DNA from: Paracrocinitomix sp039939375
Lineage (GTDB): Bacteria; Bacteroidota; Bacteroidia; Flavobacteriales_D; Crocinitomicaceae
Direction of reading: 5' to 3'
Assembly: GCA_039939375.1 (NCBI GenBank)
Contig: JBDVJO010000005.1
Coordinates: 1 to 64,000, forward strand
DNA length: 64,000 bases
Part shown: positions 19,862-29,693 of the stretch, piece after piece
How positions within the stretch are numbered: the first letter of the stretch is position 1
Layout of the letters: every line of letters begins with the position of its first letter
Made by a program: the position numbers and the translations under genes
Notes under the pieces: model-generated
Database searches by the model: none
Seen by the model: the letters and a program-made list of their open reading frames with translations, nothing else
What the model was told of the DNA's origin: nothing

Positions 19862-21595
19862 ATGAAATCATTCTTTAACATATCCTTACTACTAGGTATC
19901 TTTTTGATATTCGGCTCAAGCTATGCCCAGAAACGTACTGTTTTCGAGTACACAGGTGCAGTTCAAGAATATGTTATTCCTGTTGGAGTTGACTCTATCA
20001 CTGTGGAGCTTTATGGAGCAAGTGGAGGTTATGGGAGCTGGGAAAAACAAAGAATTGAGGACAAATATGCACCTGGTAAAGGCGGAAAATTAAAGGCCGT
20101 TTACAAAGTAACTCCTGGCGAAAAAATATATGTTTTTGTTGGAGGTCAAGGAGAGAATGCCACAGATTACCTTCAAGGGAAAGGAGGCTATAACGGCGGA
20201 GCTGATGGAAGAAACACCGGAAATTACGGTCCGTATTGTGGCGGTGGCGGTGGTGGCGCATCAGATATTAGAATTGGTGGATCAGGATTAGCAAATAGAG
20301 TTTTAGTAGTCGGAGCTGGTGGAGGATCAGGCTCAAATTTCCCTGATGGTGGTGACCATGGAGGAAATGGAGGCGGATTAACCGGCGGTAATGGTCAGGC
20401 TGAGGGAAAATTAGATGATGTTTCTGTTGGAATCGGCGCTACGCAAACAGCAGGTGGTGAAGGTGGGCAATGGCCGAGTTATTTAAAAGGAGAAGCAGGA
20501 AGATTAGGAAAAGGTGGAACGGCTGCAGACAGTACTTCTGGCGGTGGTGGCGGTGGCGGCTACTACGGAGGAGGTGGTGGTTCATGGTCTGGCGGCGGTG
20601 GCGGCAGCTCTTTCGTTGGTCCAAATGGCAGAATGATTGAGAATGAACAGGGCATCCATATGGGTAACGGTATTGTTGCCATAACTCCAAGTTGCGCCAT
20701 GCCTAAAGTTGAACTTCTGGGAGAAAAATCGATCTGCCATGGAGAAGAGATTACCTTAACAGCAAGTTCTGATTTTGGATCAAAATTAATTTGGAACAAT
20801 AATGTTGTTAATGGTCAAGCTTTTAAACCTCATTTAGGAAAAAACACCTATGTTTTAAGAACCGACAACACCACTGAATGTGAATATAAAATTGAAATTG
20901 AGGCAAGACCAGGCGCACCTGTAATTCTTGCGAGCAAAGAAATAATTTGCGAAGGCGAACAAGTTACTTTAACAGTTGAAGATATGAAAGGTGTCGTATT
21001 TGACAATGGTGTTCAAGAAGGCGTTCCATTTGCTCCACCGGTCGGAAAAAACACTTATCACGTAACCAAAACAGGAGATTGTCCAGGTGAAGATGAAATC
21101 TTAATTCAAGTGAATAAAATTAAAATTGATGGGGCGGTGACGCAAATCCAAAACGGACAACCAGCATCAATCAATATCACTGAATCAGGCGGAACTGCTC
21201 CCTATAAATATCGTTGGACGGAAGGAAATACAGAAATTAGTATTGAGAAAAATATCGACAAATTAAAAGGTGGAACTTATATGATTGAAGTTACCGACAA
21301 TATTGGCTGTACAGAATCGGCTACTTTTGAAATTGAAGACCTGCCTGTAATCATTGAAGACACCCCTCCTCCACCAAAAATTAAGGCAGACATTAGTCAA
21401 GATGAGGCGTTTGTAACGGTATCTTACCCAGGAGCATTTGAATATAAAATTGAAGATGAAAGTGGACACACCGTGATTACAGGCCATTCAACTGATTCTG
21501 ATGTGGTAGACATCACAAGACTAAAACCTGGAACTTATCGAGTTTCGTTAATCTACAAGCAAATTAAGCAATACACTACTTTTGTAAAAAACTAA
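19862..21595 (+). CDS. exported glycine-rich protein with Ig-like domains
   Basis: A 577-residue secreted protein with a signal peptide ending SYAQ. Residues 30-270 form a glycine-rich domain: YTGAVQEYVIPVGVDSITVEL at its start, KGGKLKAVY, VFVGGQG, GGGGGGASDIR and a closing GGGGGSSFVG. This is the pattern of the ALK-type/Gly_rich domain. Two Ig-like modules follow (SICHGEEITLTAS, IICEGEQVTLTV), then an SprB-like module (SGGTAPYKYRW). A short C-terminal beta region ends LKPGTYRVSLIYK and resembles a reduced T9SS sorting domain, though the usual YPNP start is not present. Surface location is likely; binding partner unknown. Confidence 0.8.
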   Translation: MKSFFNISLLLGIFLIFGSSYAQKRTVFEYTGAVQEYVIPVGVDSITVELYGASGGYGSWEKQRIEDKYAPGKGGKLKAVYKVTPGEKIYVFVGGQGENATDYLQGKGGYNGGADGRNTGNYGPYCGGGGGGASDIRIGGSGLANRVLVVGAGGGSGSNFPDGGDHGGNGGGLTGGNGQAEGKLDDVSVGIGATQTAGGEGGQWPSYLKGEAGRLGKGGTAADSTSGGGGGGGYYGGGGGSWSGGGGGSSFVGPNGRMIENEQGIHMGNGIVAITPSCAMPKVELLGEKSICHGEEITLTASSDFGSKLIWNNNVVNGQAFKPHLGKNTYVLRTDNTTECEYKIEIEARPGAPVILASKEIICEGEQVTLTVEDMKGVVFDNGVQEGVPFAPPVGKNTYHVTKTGDCPGEDEILIQVNKIKIDGAVTQIQNGQPASINITESGGTAPYKYRWTEGNTEISIEKNIDKLKGGTYMIEVTDNIGCTESATFEIEDLPVIIEDTPPPPKIKADISQDEAFVTVSYPGAFEYKIEDESGHTVITGHSTDSDVVDITRLKPGTYRVSLIYKQIKQYTTFVKN

Positions 21596-21741
21596 CGACT
21601 ACGCCTTGGTTGTTAGAGATGTCGTTGCTCCCTTTTGGTTTTTGGTTCATAAAATGTTCTCTATACTTTTTTGAAACTTCAGCGTCACTCGACCCCCCAT
21701 TTAACATTCATCTCAGGCCATTTTGACTTTATTTAAAATAT

Positions 21742-22272
21742 TCAAGACTTCATTTTAGAGAACAAATCCCAAAGCACAACACCAGTACATACTGAAATAT
21801 TAAGTGAATGTTTTGTTCCAATTTGCGGAATCTCCAGTACACCATCACATGCATCTATAACCTCTTGTTGCACGCCTTCTACTTCATTACCCATAACAAC
21901 AACCACCTTTTGGTTTGTAGGCTGAAAAGCCTCTAACATGACAGATTTTTCTGTTTGCTCAATAGCATAAGTTTTCCATCCGTCATTTTTTAATTTCTCA
22001 ATGACAACTGAGGTATTTTCAACATGCTCCCAATTTACTGATTCAGTTGCGCCAATAGCCGTTTTATGAATCTCTCTGTGGGGAGGTTGAGCAGTGATGC
22101 CGCAGAGATAAATCTTTTCAATTCGAAAACAATCAGCCGAACGAAACACGGACCCCACGTTATTGAAACTTCTAATGTTATCTAACACCACAATAATTGG
22201 AGTTTTTTCAGCCGATTTATATTCATCAACGCTGATTCTGTTCAGTTCTTGCAATTTCAGTTTTCTTCCCAC
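21742..22272 (-). CDS. SpoU/TrmH-family RNA 2'-O-methyltransferase
   Basis: A 176-residue SPOUT methyltransferase. It shows all three family motifs: NVGSVFRSAD (motif 1), MGNEVEGV (motif 2) and IPQIGTKHSLNISVCTGV (motif 3), which form the knotted SAM site. The substrate, tRNA or rRNA, cannot be decided from sequence. It starts with GTG at 22272; an in-frame stop lies four codons upstream and the next ATG is far inside the domain. It is divergent from mutS, with a TATATTTG box on the minus strand at 22302-22309. Confidence 0.9.
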   Translation of the reverse strand: MGRKLKLQELNRISVDEYKSAEKTPIIVVLDNIRSFNNVGSVFRSADCFRIEKIYLCGITAQPPHREIHKTAIGATESVNWEHVENTSVVIEKLKNDGWKTYAIEQTEKSVMLEAFQPTNQKVVVVMGNEVEGVQQEVIDACDGVLEIPQIGTKHSLNISVCTGVVLWDLFSKMKS

Positions 22273-22301
22273 GCTTGCTTTTCAATTTCGATTTTAAGGA
22301 A

Positions 22302-22309
22302 CAAATATA
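22302..22309 (-). promoter_or_regulatory. -7 box TATATTTG for RNA methyltransferase
   Basis: Exact TANNTTTG match on the minus strand, 30 bp before the GTG start. Confidence 0.4.
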
Positions 22310-22389
22310 CATATCCAAAAATGATTATCAGAAAATGACATGGATGCTGAATATGTTCAAAACTTGTTATAAACGAGGAAGTTTAAAAA

Positions 22390-25056
22390 ATGGAATCCCC
22401 TGTTGAAATCAATATCTTCGTTAGCCCTAAACCTAAGAAAATCGTGGCGAAAAAAGCAGCAAAAAAATCTACTGAGACTCCTTTGATGAAACAATACAAT
22501 CAAATCAAGGCGAAATACCCTGATGCCTTGTTATTGTTCAGAGTTGGAGATTTTTACGAAACCTTTGGAGATGATGCTGTAAAAGCTGCAAATGTTTTAA
22601 ACATAGTTTTAACCGCTCGAAGAAACGGTCCAACAGAAGTTGCTCTTGCTGGTTTTCCGCATCATTCATTAGACACTTACTTGCCAAAGTTGGTGCGTGC
22701 TGGAATGCGGGTGGCGATTTGTGACCAATTGGAGGATCCTAAAATGACAAAAACAATTGTCAAAAGAGGAGTGACGGAGTTAGTAACTCCTGGAGTTTCG
22801 TACAACGACAAAGTATTAGAAGGGAAAAGCAACAACTTTTTATGCGCGATCCATTTTGAAGGACAACAAGCAGGCGTTGCATTTATTGACGTTTCAACAG
22901 GTGAATTTTTAGTTGCAGAAGGCGGATTCGAGTACGTAGACAAGTTAATTCAAGGGTTTCAGCCCAAAGAAATATTATATCAAAAAGGCAAACAGAAGCT
23001 TTACGAAGAGCATTTTAATGCCAAAATTTATACTTATCGGCTAGATGATTGGGTATTCTCAACCGACTTTGCTAATGAAAACTTAGCCAAGCACTTTGAG
23101 GTTAAATCATTAAAAGGATTTGGTGTTGACCGCATGCCTTTGGCAATTATTGCGGGATCTGCTGTGCTTCATTACCTATCTGAAACTGCTCATGACAAAA
23201 CAGAGCACATCAGAAACATCTCTCGTTTAGAAGAAGACAAATATGTCTGGTTAGATCGATTCACCGTGAGAAATTTAGAGTTATTATACTCTTACAATGA
23301 AGACGCTACCACGCTAATCGATATTTTGGATCAAACTGTAACTCCTCCTGGAAGTAGGATGATGAGAAGATGGATGGTTCTTCCGCTTAAAGAATTAGCA
23401 CCCATTCAAGAACGTCATGAAATTGTAGAGCATTTCATTCAGCATCAAGATTTTAAAAATGCTATTGAAGAACAACTTAAAGAAATTGGCGATTTAGAAC
23501 GTATCATTTCAAAAGTAGCCACGGGAAGAATCAACCCAAAAGAGATTATCTCTTTAAAGAGAGCACTAACTGCTATCGACCCAATAAAAGAACTTTGTGT
23601 AAAGTCTAAAAGTAAGTCGTTAAAGATTATTGCTGACAACTTAAATCCTTGTTCTGAACTCAGATTGCGCATTGAAAAAGAGATAAAAGAAGATCCTGCA
23701 ATTGCTATTGCGAAAGGTGAAGTTATTGCTTCAGGTGTTAATGCTGAATTAGATGAATTACGTTCTATTTTAAACTCTGGAAAAGATTATCTAGAAGGCA
23801 TCAAGGAACGTGAAATGGAAAAGACAGGTATTCCAATAAAGATTGCCTTCAACAACGTTTTTGGATACTACATTGAAGTCAGAAACACACACAAAGACAA
23901 GGTTCCAGAAGAATGGATTAGAAAGCAAACTTTGGTGAATGCTGAACGATACATCACTGAAGAGCTGAAAGAATATGAAACTAAGATACTTGGTGCTGAA
24001 GAGAAAATCCATGTACTAGAAAGTAAATTATTGGCCGAGATTGTTTCAGCCATGTCTGAATACATCACACCTATTCAACACAATGCCGTGCAATTAGCTA
24101 AACTGGACTGCTTACATGCTTTTGCCCAGATTGCTATTCAAAATATGTATTGCAAACCTGTGATGAATGATTCGTTAGGATTAGACATTAAACAAGGAAG
24201 ACATCCTGTAATAGAACACCAACTGCCTATTGGAGAAGAGTACATTGCAAATGATGTGTTTTTAGATAATAATCGTCAGCAAATTATTATGATTACCGGA
24301 CCTAACATGTCAGGTAAATCTGCTTTGCTCAGACAAACCGCCATCATTTCTTTAATGGCACAAATGGGATCTTTTGTTCCTGCTGAATCAGCCACTTTAG
24401 GTTTGGTGGATAAAATATTTACCAGAGTTGGCGCTTCTGACAACATCTCGTCAGGAGAATCAACCTTTATGGTAGAAATGAATGAAACAGCAAGTATTTT
24501 GAACAACTTGTCTGAGCGCTCATTAATCATATTAGATGAAATTGGAAGAGGAACCTCAACTTATGATGGTATCTCTATAGCTTGGTCGATAACGGAATTC
24601 TTGCACCAAAACAACATTGCGAATCCAAAGACACTTTTCGCAACACATTATCACGAGTTAAATGAAATGAGTCAAACTTTTGATCGCATTAAGAACTATA
24701 ATGTTTCTGTAAAAGAAGTGGGCAACAAGGTAATTTTCATGCGTAAATTGGTTCCGGGTGGATCTAACCACAGCTTTGGAATTCACGTAGCTAAAATGGC
24801 AGGGATGCCCAAACAAGTGCTTCAAAAGGCAGACCAAATCTTGCTCAAGCTAGAACAAAGTCATTCAGGTGATTTAAAGGCGGAAGCTAAAGCGCTTGCA
24901 GCAGATGCAGATATGCAATTGTCATTTTTTCAATTAGATGATCCGGTATTGATGCAAATCAAAGAAGAAATTGAGAACATTGATATCAACACACTTACCC
25001 CAGTAGAAGCCTTAATGAAGTTGAATGAAATCAAGAAATTTATTGGTGTAAAATGA
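22390..25056 (+). CDS. mutS: DNA mismatch repair protein MutS
   Basis: An 888-residue mismatch-recognition ATPase. Domain I carries the GDFYETFGDDA mismatch-contact motif. The core and clamp domains follow. The ABC-type ATPase has Walker A GPNMSGKSALLRQ (from residue 637), Walker B LIILDEIGRGTSTYDG and the ATHYHEL switch. It acts with MutL, which is not in this window. The N-terminus has about 35 extra residues rich in Lys and Ala before MKQYNQIKAKYPDA, where the family usually begins. The upstream ATG at 22390 is kept because the frame is open, but the internal Met is a possible start. The gene overlaps the next by 4 bp (ATGA). Confidence 0.97.
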   Translation: MESPVEINIFVSPKPKKIVAKKAAKKSTETPLMKQYNQIKAKYPDALLLFRVGDFYETFGDDAVKAANVLNIVLTARRNGPTEVALAGFPHHSLDTYLPKLVRAGMRVAICDQLEDPKMTKTIVKRGVTELVTPGVSYNDKVLEGKSNNFLCAIHFEGQQAGVAFIDVSTGEFLVAEGGFEYVDKLIQGFQPKEILYQKGKQKLYEEHFNAKIYTYRLDDWVFSTDFANENLAKHFEVKSLKGFGVDRMPLAIIAGSAVLHYLSETAHDKTEHIRNISRLEEDKYVWLDRFTVRNLELLYSYNEDATTLIDILDQTVTPPGSRMMRRWMVLPLKELAPIQERHEIVEHFIQHQDFKNAIEEQLKEIGDLERIISKVATGRINPKEIISLKRALTAIDPIKELCVKSKSKSLKIIADNLNPCSELRLRIEKEIKEDPAIAIAKGEVIASGVNAELDELRSILNSGKDYLEGIKEREMEKTGIPIKIAFNNVFGYYIEVRNTHKDKVPEEWIRKQTLVNAERYITEELKEYETKILGAEEKIHVLESKLLAEIVSAMSEYITPIQHNAVQLAKLDCLHAFAQIAIQNMYCKPVMNDSLGLDIKQGRHPVIEHQLPIGEEYIANDVFLDNNRQQIIMITGPNMSGKSALLRQTAIISLMAQMGSFVPAESATLGLVDKIFTRVGASDNISSGESTFMVEMNETASILNNLSERSLIILDEIGRGTSTYDGISIAWSITEFLHQNNIANPKTLFATHYHELNEMSQTFDRIKNYNVSVKEVGNKVIFMRKLVPGGSNHSFGIHVAKMAGMPKQVLQKADQILLKLEQSHSGDLKAEAKALAADADMQLSFFQLDDPVLMQIKEEIENIDINTLTPVEALMKLNEIKKFIGVK

Positions 25057-25376
25057 TTTCGTCAACTCAAGAATTAGCAGCGGTAATGAAACTGGACTTT
25101 TTTGAAAAAGTCTACCCCACTCCTCAAAGAGGAGAAGGCGATCATGTTGCTGAAATATTTAACACCTATACTTGGGAAGCAGTTCTTCAAGCTGCAGACG
25201 CGCTTACAGATGAAGAGTTAAAAGCCGTTATCGCATTTACAAAACCCATCTCATTCCACAACAATTCAAATGGTGGCCATAATAGTGTTGGAGCCACTTG
25301 GACGATCAAGTATTTCTTTGAATACAATGGTGGCTCAGAGCTTAAAGAACGAATTAAGAATTTGTCCAAATCATAA
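25053..25376 (+). CDS. small conserved-looking protein coupled to mutS
   Basis: A 107-residue soluble protein without signal peptide or membrane segment. It is rich in helices in the first half (AEIFNTYTWEAVLQAADALT) and has a Gly/Asn turn (NNSNGGHNSVGATW). I do not recognise a family. Its ATG overlaps the mutS TGA (ATGA), which supports real translation and co-regulation. A role in repair is only a guess from position. Confidence 0.65.
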   Translation: MISSTQELAAVMKLDFFEKVYPTPQRGEGDHVAEIFNTYTWEAVLQAADALTDEELKAVIAFTKPISFHNNSNGGHNSVGATWTIKYFFEYNGGSELKERIKNLSKS

Positions 25377-25381
25377 ACACT

Positions 25382-27229
25382 ATGAATTTGCCCCAGGTCA
25401 TAGTCTTTTTAAATTTCTTCTTTTTTGCCAGTGTTTTCGGTCAGAACGAATCTTCACTGGACAGTTCTACGGTGAACTATCTGATTCAAGAATGTGAAAC
25501 TGAATTGAAAAAAAATCCAGCAAACGCGATAAAAATCGCAAGAAAGGCTGCTACCATTTCATTGGAAAACAATGATCAAAATCGTTTGGCTTTATCATTT
25601 AAATTGTTGGGGACGGGCTATTTTTATTTAGGAAGAACAGACAGTACAAAGTTTTATTGGCTAAAATCTAGCCAACTGCTTTCCGCAACAAAAGACAACA
25701 ATTTGGCCGATTCATACAATAACTTAGGTGTCATTTATTTACGATTAGGCGACACTGATTCAAGCTTATTTTTCCATAACAAATCCCTTGATTTAAGAGC
25801 CTATTTAAAAGACACGATAGGAGTTGCTAGCTCCTTGTTAAACCTTGGGGCTCTACAAAAAGGTAGAGGTGAATTTGAAATAGCACTTAGCCATTACTTT
25901 TCTGCATTAAAACTGTATGAAGACTTGAATAATAAAGAAAAGCAAGGTGACTCTTATAACAACATAGGCCTACTCTACTTGTCTCTAAATGAAAATGAAA
26001 AGAGTCTTGAATATTTGAGTAAAGCCTTATCCATAAAAAAACAGTTTGCTGATGATCGCAGTATCGCTGGCACAATCAACAATATTGCAGCTGTATATCA
26101 ACACATGGATGATTATGAAAATGCCGAACAAAATTATTTAAAAGCAAAAGAAACCTTTATTCAATATGGCGACAAGCGAATGTTGGCAGGCTTAGAAAGT
26201 AATTTAGGTATTATTTACAAAGAGAAATTACAGTATTCTAAAGCCACTTCGGCCTATTTAAATGCAATAGAAAACTTTGATCAACTTAATGATATAGAAG
26301 GGCTAGCAACTGTTTACAACAACTTAGGAGCCGTTTATTATTTACAAAACAATTACCCCGCTTCCAACTTAGCTTATCAAAAAGCAGAAAAACACGCTTT
26401 AAAATTAAACTCACTCCCATTACTCAGCAAGGCATACCAAGGTTTATTTAACGCTAACAAGAAGTTAAGTAACTATAGCTTGGCATTAGATTACAACGAA
26501 AAATATGTGGCAGTGAATGACACGCTATTCAGTCAAACAACCGCAGAAAAAATTGCCGAATTGAGTGAAAAATATGAAAGTGAAAAAAAGGCAAGACAAA
26601 TCAATCAATTAGAAAAAAATCAATTGATTACAGCACAAAAGATTCAACAACGTGAGTCTTTTATATGGATTCTATCTATTTCTTCATTACTAATTCTGAC
26701 TTTACTATTTTTCTTGATCAACCGATTTAAGCTGAAACGAAAAATTCTTGAAGCCCAGAACGATAGAATAACACTATCCGTTAAAATTAAAGAAAAAGAA
26801 CTTGAATTAAAGAATAGGGAACTGACCTCTTATGCTACAAATTCTCTCCAGAAAGGGGAATTTTTACAGAGTATTCATGATGTATTAGATGAACTAGAGT
26901 TCAAGTCAAATCAAACACTTTTGAAAGTTGAGGACCTTAAAAAGAAAATTAAAAGTAAGATAGATGGGGTTGATGATTGGGATAAATTCAAACTTCATTT
27001 TGAAAATGTCCATCCTTCATTTTTTGAAAAACTACAATTGATTAACCAAACTTTAACCTTAAACGACTTAAGAAACTGCGCTTATATAAAAATGAAATTA
27101 AGCATTAAAGAAGTAGCTTCTTTGTTAAATATTTCGCCGAAAAGTGCAAAAATGAATCGCTATCGTCTTAAGAAAAAACTAAACCTGAGTGCAGATGATG
27201 ATCTAAATGGATTTATACAATCTCTTTAA
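25382..27229 (+). CDS. TPR-transmembrane-HTH regulator
   Basis: A 615-residue membrane-spanning regulator. A signal peptide ends VFGQ. Tetratricopeptide repeats cover about residues 50-390 (many SYNNLG, SLLNLG, SYNNIG helices). A transmembrane helix lies near 424-446, then a coiled coil. The C-terminus has a LuxR-like helix-turn-helix at about 573-600 (LSIKEVASLLNISPKSAKMNRYRLKKKL). The family is common in Bacteroidota and is thought to link periplasmic TPR sensing to DNA binding without phosphorelay. It starts 5 bp after the small gene and is probably in the mutS operon. It resembles the TPR-SpoIIE protein at 15014 in its sensor half. Confidence 0.85.
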   Translation: MNLPQVIVFLNFFFFASVFGQNESSLDSSTVNYLIQECETELKKNPANAIKIARKAATISLENNDQNRLALSFKLLGTGYFYLGRTDSTKFYWLKSSQLLSATKDNNLADSYNNLGVIYLRLGDTDSSLFFHNKSLDLRAYLKDTIGVASSLLNLGALQKGRGEFEIALSHYFSALKLYEDLNNKEKQGDSYNNIGLLYLSLNENEKSLEYLSKALSIKKQFADDRSIAGTINNIAAVYQHMDDYENAEQNYLKAKETFIQYGDKRMLAGLESNLGIIYKEKLQYSKATSAYLNAIENFDQLNDIEGLATVYNNLGAVYYLQNNYPASNLAYQKAEKHALKLNSLPLLSKAYQGLFNANKKLSNYSLALDYNEKYVAVNDTLFSQTTAEKIAELSEKYESEKKARQINQLEKNQLITAQKIQQRESFIWILSISSLLILTLLFFLINRFKLKRKILEAQNDRITLSVKIKEKELELKNRELTSYATNSLQKGEFLQSIHDVLDELEFKSNQTLLKVEDLKKKIKSKIDGVDDWDKFKLHFENVHPSFFEKLQLINQTLTLNDLRNCAYIKMKLSIKEVASLLNISPKSAKMNRYRLKKKLNLSADDDLNGFIQSL

Positions 27230-27329
27230 CTATTTTACTCTTGTAGACCATTTGTAGCCCAGTGTAATTAGGAAGTACAGTCCTATTCGCTTCTCTTTGT
27301 TGTCATTACTAATTTGTAAAATGTTAACT

Positions 27330-29066
27330 ATGAGAACTAAATTAATTTTAGGTATTTGCCTACTGGTCGGAGCACCCTTTTCCCAAGCCCAACTCAATTT
27401 AAATAAATTGAAAAACAAGGTGGAAAAATCCACAAAAAAAGATGATAAGAAGAAAACTGAATCCAATTCTAATCAAAATACAACGAATCAAAACAACGGA
27501 AGTACAACGACAAATTCTACAACCAATAATACTCAAACTAATCCTCCAAAAGAAAATAACGGTTTAGCAAAAACTGCTGGATTTTACAATCGGATGTACA
27601 AGTTCATGGATCGTAACATGGACAACGTAGCGACACGTCAATGGTCTTCTGATTTTATCGCAGAACTTGAAATCCTTGATTTACCCAGATTAGAGGAACG
27701 CATTAATGCTGATATTGCTACCGCTGGAGACTTTTTGATGCTTTACCCTAAGAAGATCCCAACTTCTGGAATGGGAACCATTACTCAAGCCACTTTGAAT
27801 GAATATGAGTTTGCGAGAATAGCTGATGCCAATGCTCTTCCTCCTGAAAGTGCTGACGGTAAGTTAATTCTACAATTTTATGTAGAGTATGCATACTTCA
27901 AACATGAGCTTTATAAAGGAAAATCGCAATTGACAATGAATTTGCAGAAAGCAATTCAAAAGGCAGAAAGCGCCCACATCAGACAACGCTACAATGACGC
28001 AGTGTTTGCCCAGAAAGCTTGTGAACAAGCGGTAAAATTGCTTCCTGACGACATGCGGATTTCAGATTTAAAAGATGATGCCGACAAGTTATTAAACACG
28101 GTTATAGATGGGTTTGGAAACATGATTTGTGGAGAATATCACCGAAATCATTTGAAACAAATATCTGTTTTTAAAACTAAACCTTCGTTTGCTACAGAGA
28201 CTGAATCAGACGAAATAGACATGATAATTCCGGGAGAACCAGCTTATATAACTGGTTACTTCGCAATGACAAATAAAGACGCGGGTGGAATACCTTCAAT
28301 GCTTTTCATTAATCCAGAAAACAAATACGCTAAGGATGCCTACCCATGGGGACACGGAGCAGAAGTGATAGCCTCAATGTTTAATGGAGAAAACGTTAAA
28401 GCCGAATTTAGAGACAAGGCTTATTTTACCTTTAACCTATTTCCTGAGTTGGACAAAGTCAACTATGAGTCACACATTCAATACTTCCCGCACTTGAACA
28501 TTTTGAAATGGTTAATGTACTTACCTTCTGAAAAACATTCGATTCATGTCAGGTTTGGTAGAGATGAAAAAATGGCATTTGGTAAATTAAATATTGATTT
28601 ATCAGGTGAGAACAAAACCAAACTGAAAACCTATTTTGAGGCGCTAAAAACAAAGCAACTTGCTGCAGTAACATTCCCTGACTTGGCTGGATGTTCTGAT
28701 GCAAAATCTAGTATTAAAAACTATTCTGACTTAGCCAAATATGGAAAAGTTTTAAGAATTACACTTAGTCAATCAGGAGATATCATGAAGCCATGGCCGA
28801 ATGACCATGAAGTTGATTTCAATACGGCTGATGGATATGCAGCAGTAGAAAAAACAAATGGTAAGGTTGAAATAATGCCATTAGAGTTTAGAAAAAGACC
28901 AACTGAAACATCTTGGCAATGGTGGTCAGTAGGAACATTCCCTGGGCTATATCCTATGGATGAACAAGGAACAAAAATTACTGGAGTTAAGAAGATGGAA
29001 CACGGTTATGAAATTCTTCCTGAACAAGTCTCAAGTTGTGGATATTGGTATACCTCACAGCGCTAG
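27330..29066 (+). CDS. exported protein, unknown
   Basis: A protein of about 578 residues from the preferred ATG at 27330, which gives a clean signal peptide (MRTKLILGICLLVGAPFSQAQ). An upstream in-frame ATG at 27297 would place 11 extra residues before it. The mature start is a low-complexity Lys/Asn/Thr/Gln linker (NKVEKSTKKDDKKK, then NNGSTTTNSTTNN). A large folded region with no motif I recognise makes up the rest. The C-terminal part includes WWSVGTFPGLYPMDEQG. It is probably periplasmic or outer-membrane associated, followed by a strong terminator. Confidence 0.7.
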   Translation: MRTKLILGICLLVGAPFSQAQLNLNKLKNKVEKSTKKDDKKKTESNSNQNTTNQNNGSTTTNSTTNNTQTNPPKENNGLAKTAGFYNRMYKFMDRNMDNVATRQWSSDFIAELEILDLPRLEERINADIATAGDFLMLYPKKIPTSGMGTITQATLNEYEFARIADANALPPESADGKLILQFYVEYAYFKHELYKGKSQLTMNLQKAIQKAESAHIRQRYNDAVFAQKACEQAVKLLPDDMRISDLKDDADKLLNTVIDGFGNMICGEYHRNHLKQISVFKTKPSFATETESDEIDMIIPGEPAYITGYFAMTNKDAGGIPSMLFINPENKYAKDAYPWGHGAEVIASMFNGENVKAEFRDKAYFTFNLFPELDKVNYESHIQYFPHLNILKWLMYLPSEKHSIHVRFGRDEKMAFGKLNIDLSGENKTKLKTYFEALKTKQLAAVTFPDLAGCSDAKSSIKNYSDLAKYGKVLRITLSQSGDIMKPWPNDHEVDFNTADGYAAVEKTNGKVEIMPLEFRKRPTETSWQWWSVGTFPGLYPMDEQGTKITGVKKMEHGYEILPEQVSSCGYWYTSQR

Positions 29067-29086
29067 TTAACCAAATAAATACCATG

Positions 29087-29119
29087 AACGACTCCTATTC
29101 ATAGGGGTCGTTTTTTTTT
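29087..29119. terminator. intrinsic terminator
   Basis: An 11-bp hairpin (one G-T wobble; arms AACGACTCCTA and TAGGGGTCGTT, loop TTCA) followed by nine Ts on the plus strand. It ends the 27330 gene and lies at the 3' end of the convergent lipoprotein gene. Confidence 0.88.
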
Positions 29120-29540
29120 AATTCTTATTCTCTTCTTGAACTTTTAAGAATTCTTGCATCAATGGCATCAACATTTCGTTCGGGTTTTTGTGATCAAAAC
29201 TCGCTGATTTGTATGTTGAATCTGGCGTTACGAAAGAAAAACTAGCAAAGGGTGCAGCATCTGTCGCTCGCTTGTTAGAGGGTGCTTCTAAACCATTTAC
29301 TTTATCTAAGTCAACATCCTTCAAACTAGACATTAACGCAATCCACTCGGTATCTTTTGTTTCTCTTTCAAAATGGGTTGGTTCCCCTCGACCCGAAAAA
29401 TCTACGGTGACCTTTTCTTGAGATACTTTCATTATGGTTTTACCCATCATAGTTACTGTGGTGTACTGAAATTCTGTTACCTCAGCTTCTTTACATGAAA
29501 ACAAGGTAAGCGCTACTAAACAAATCAATAAATATCTCAT
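29118..29540 (-). CDS. small lipoprotein, unknown
   Basis: A 140-residue protein with a lipoprotein signal peptide (MRYLLICLVALTLFSCKEA; lipobox LFSC, Cys16). The mature part has a short beta-rich fold, with DFSGRGEPTHFERETKDTEW and SFVTPDSTYKSASFDHK. I do not recognise the family. It should be anchored in the envelope. It is monocistronic. Confidence 0.7.
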   Translation of the reverse strand: MRYLLICLVALTLFSCKEAEVTEFQYTTVTMMGKTIMKVSQEKVTVDFSGRGEPTHFERETKDTEWIALMSSLKDVDLDKVNGLEAPSNKRATDAAPFASFSFVTPDSTYKSASFDHKNPNEMLMPLMQEFLKVQEENKN

Positions 29541-29693
29541 AATGTTTCTTTTTACGAATATAAATACAAAATGCGTGCTAGAAATAATTCTTAGGGGTTT
29601 CTATTCAGTCTAGATTTATAGTTGTGACGTAATGGTTAACCAATCTATAATATAAAAACCCTTTGCTTTTTCACAGAGACTCAGTGTAACAAT

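Noticed and set aside
20439..20799. Minus-strand His/Pro-rich frames in the glycine-rich gene
   Set aside because: They are produced by the complement of GGN-rich glycine codons.
14930..21730. The 12-nt phrase ACATTCATCTCA shared by gaps near 14933 and 21707
   Set aside because: Too short and with different surroundings; likely chance without a genome-wide count.
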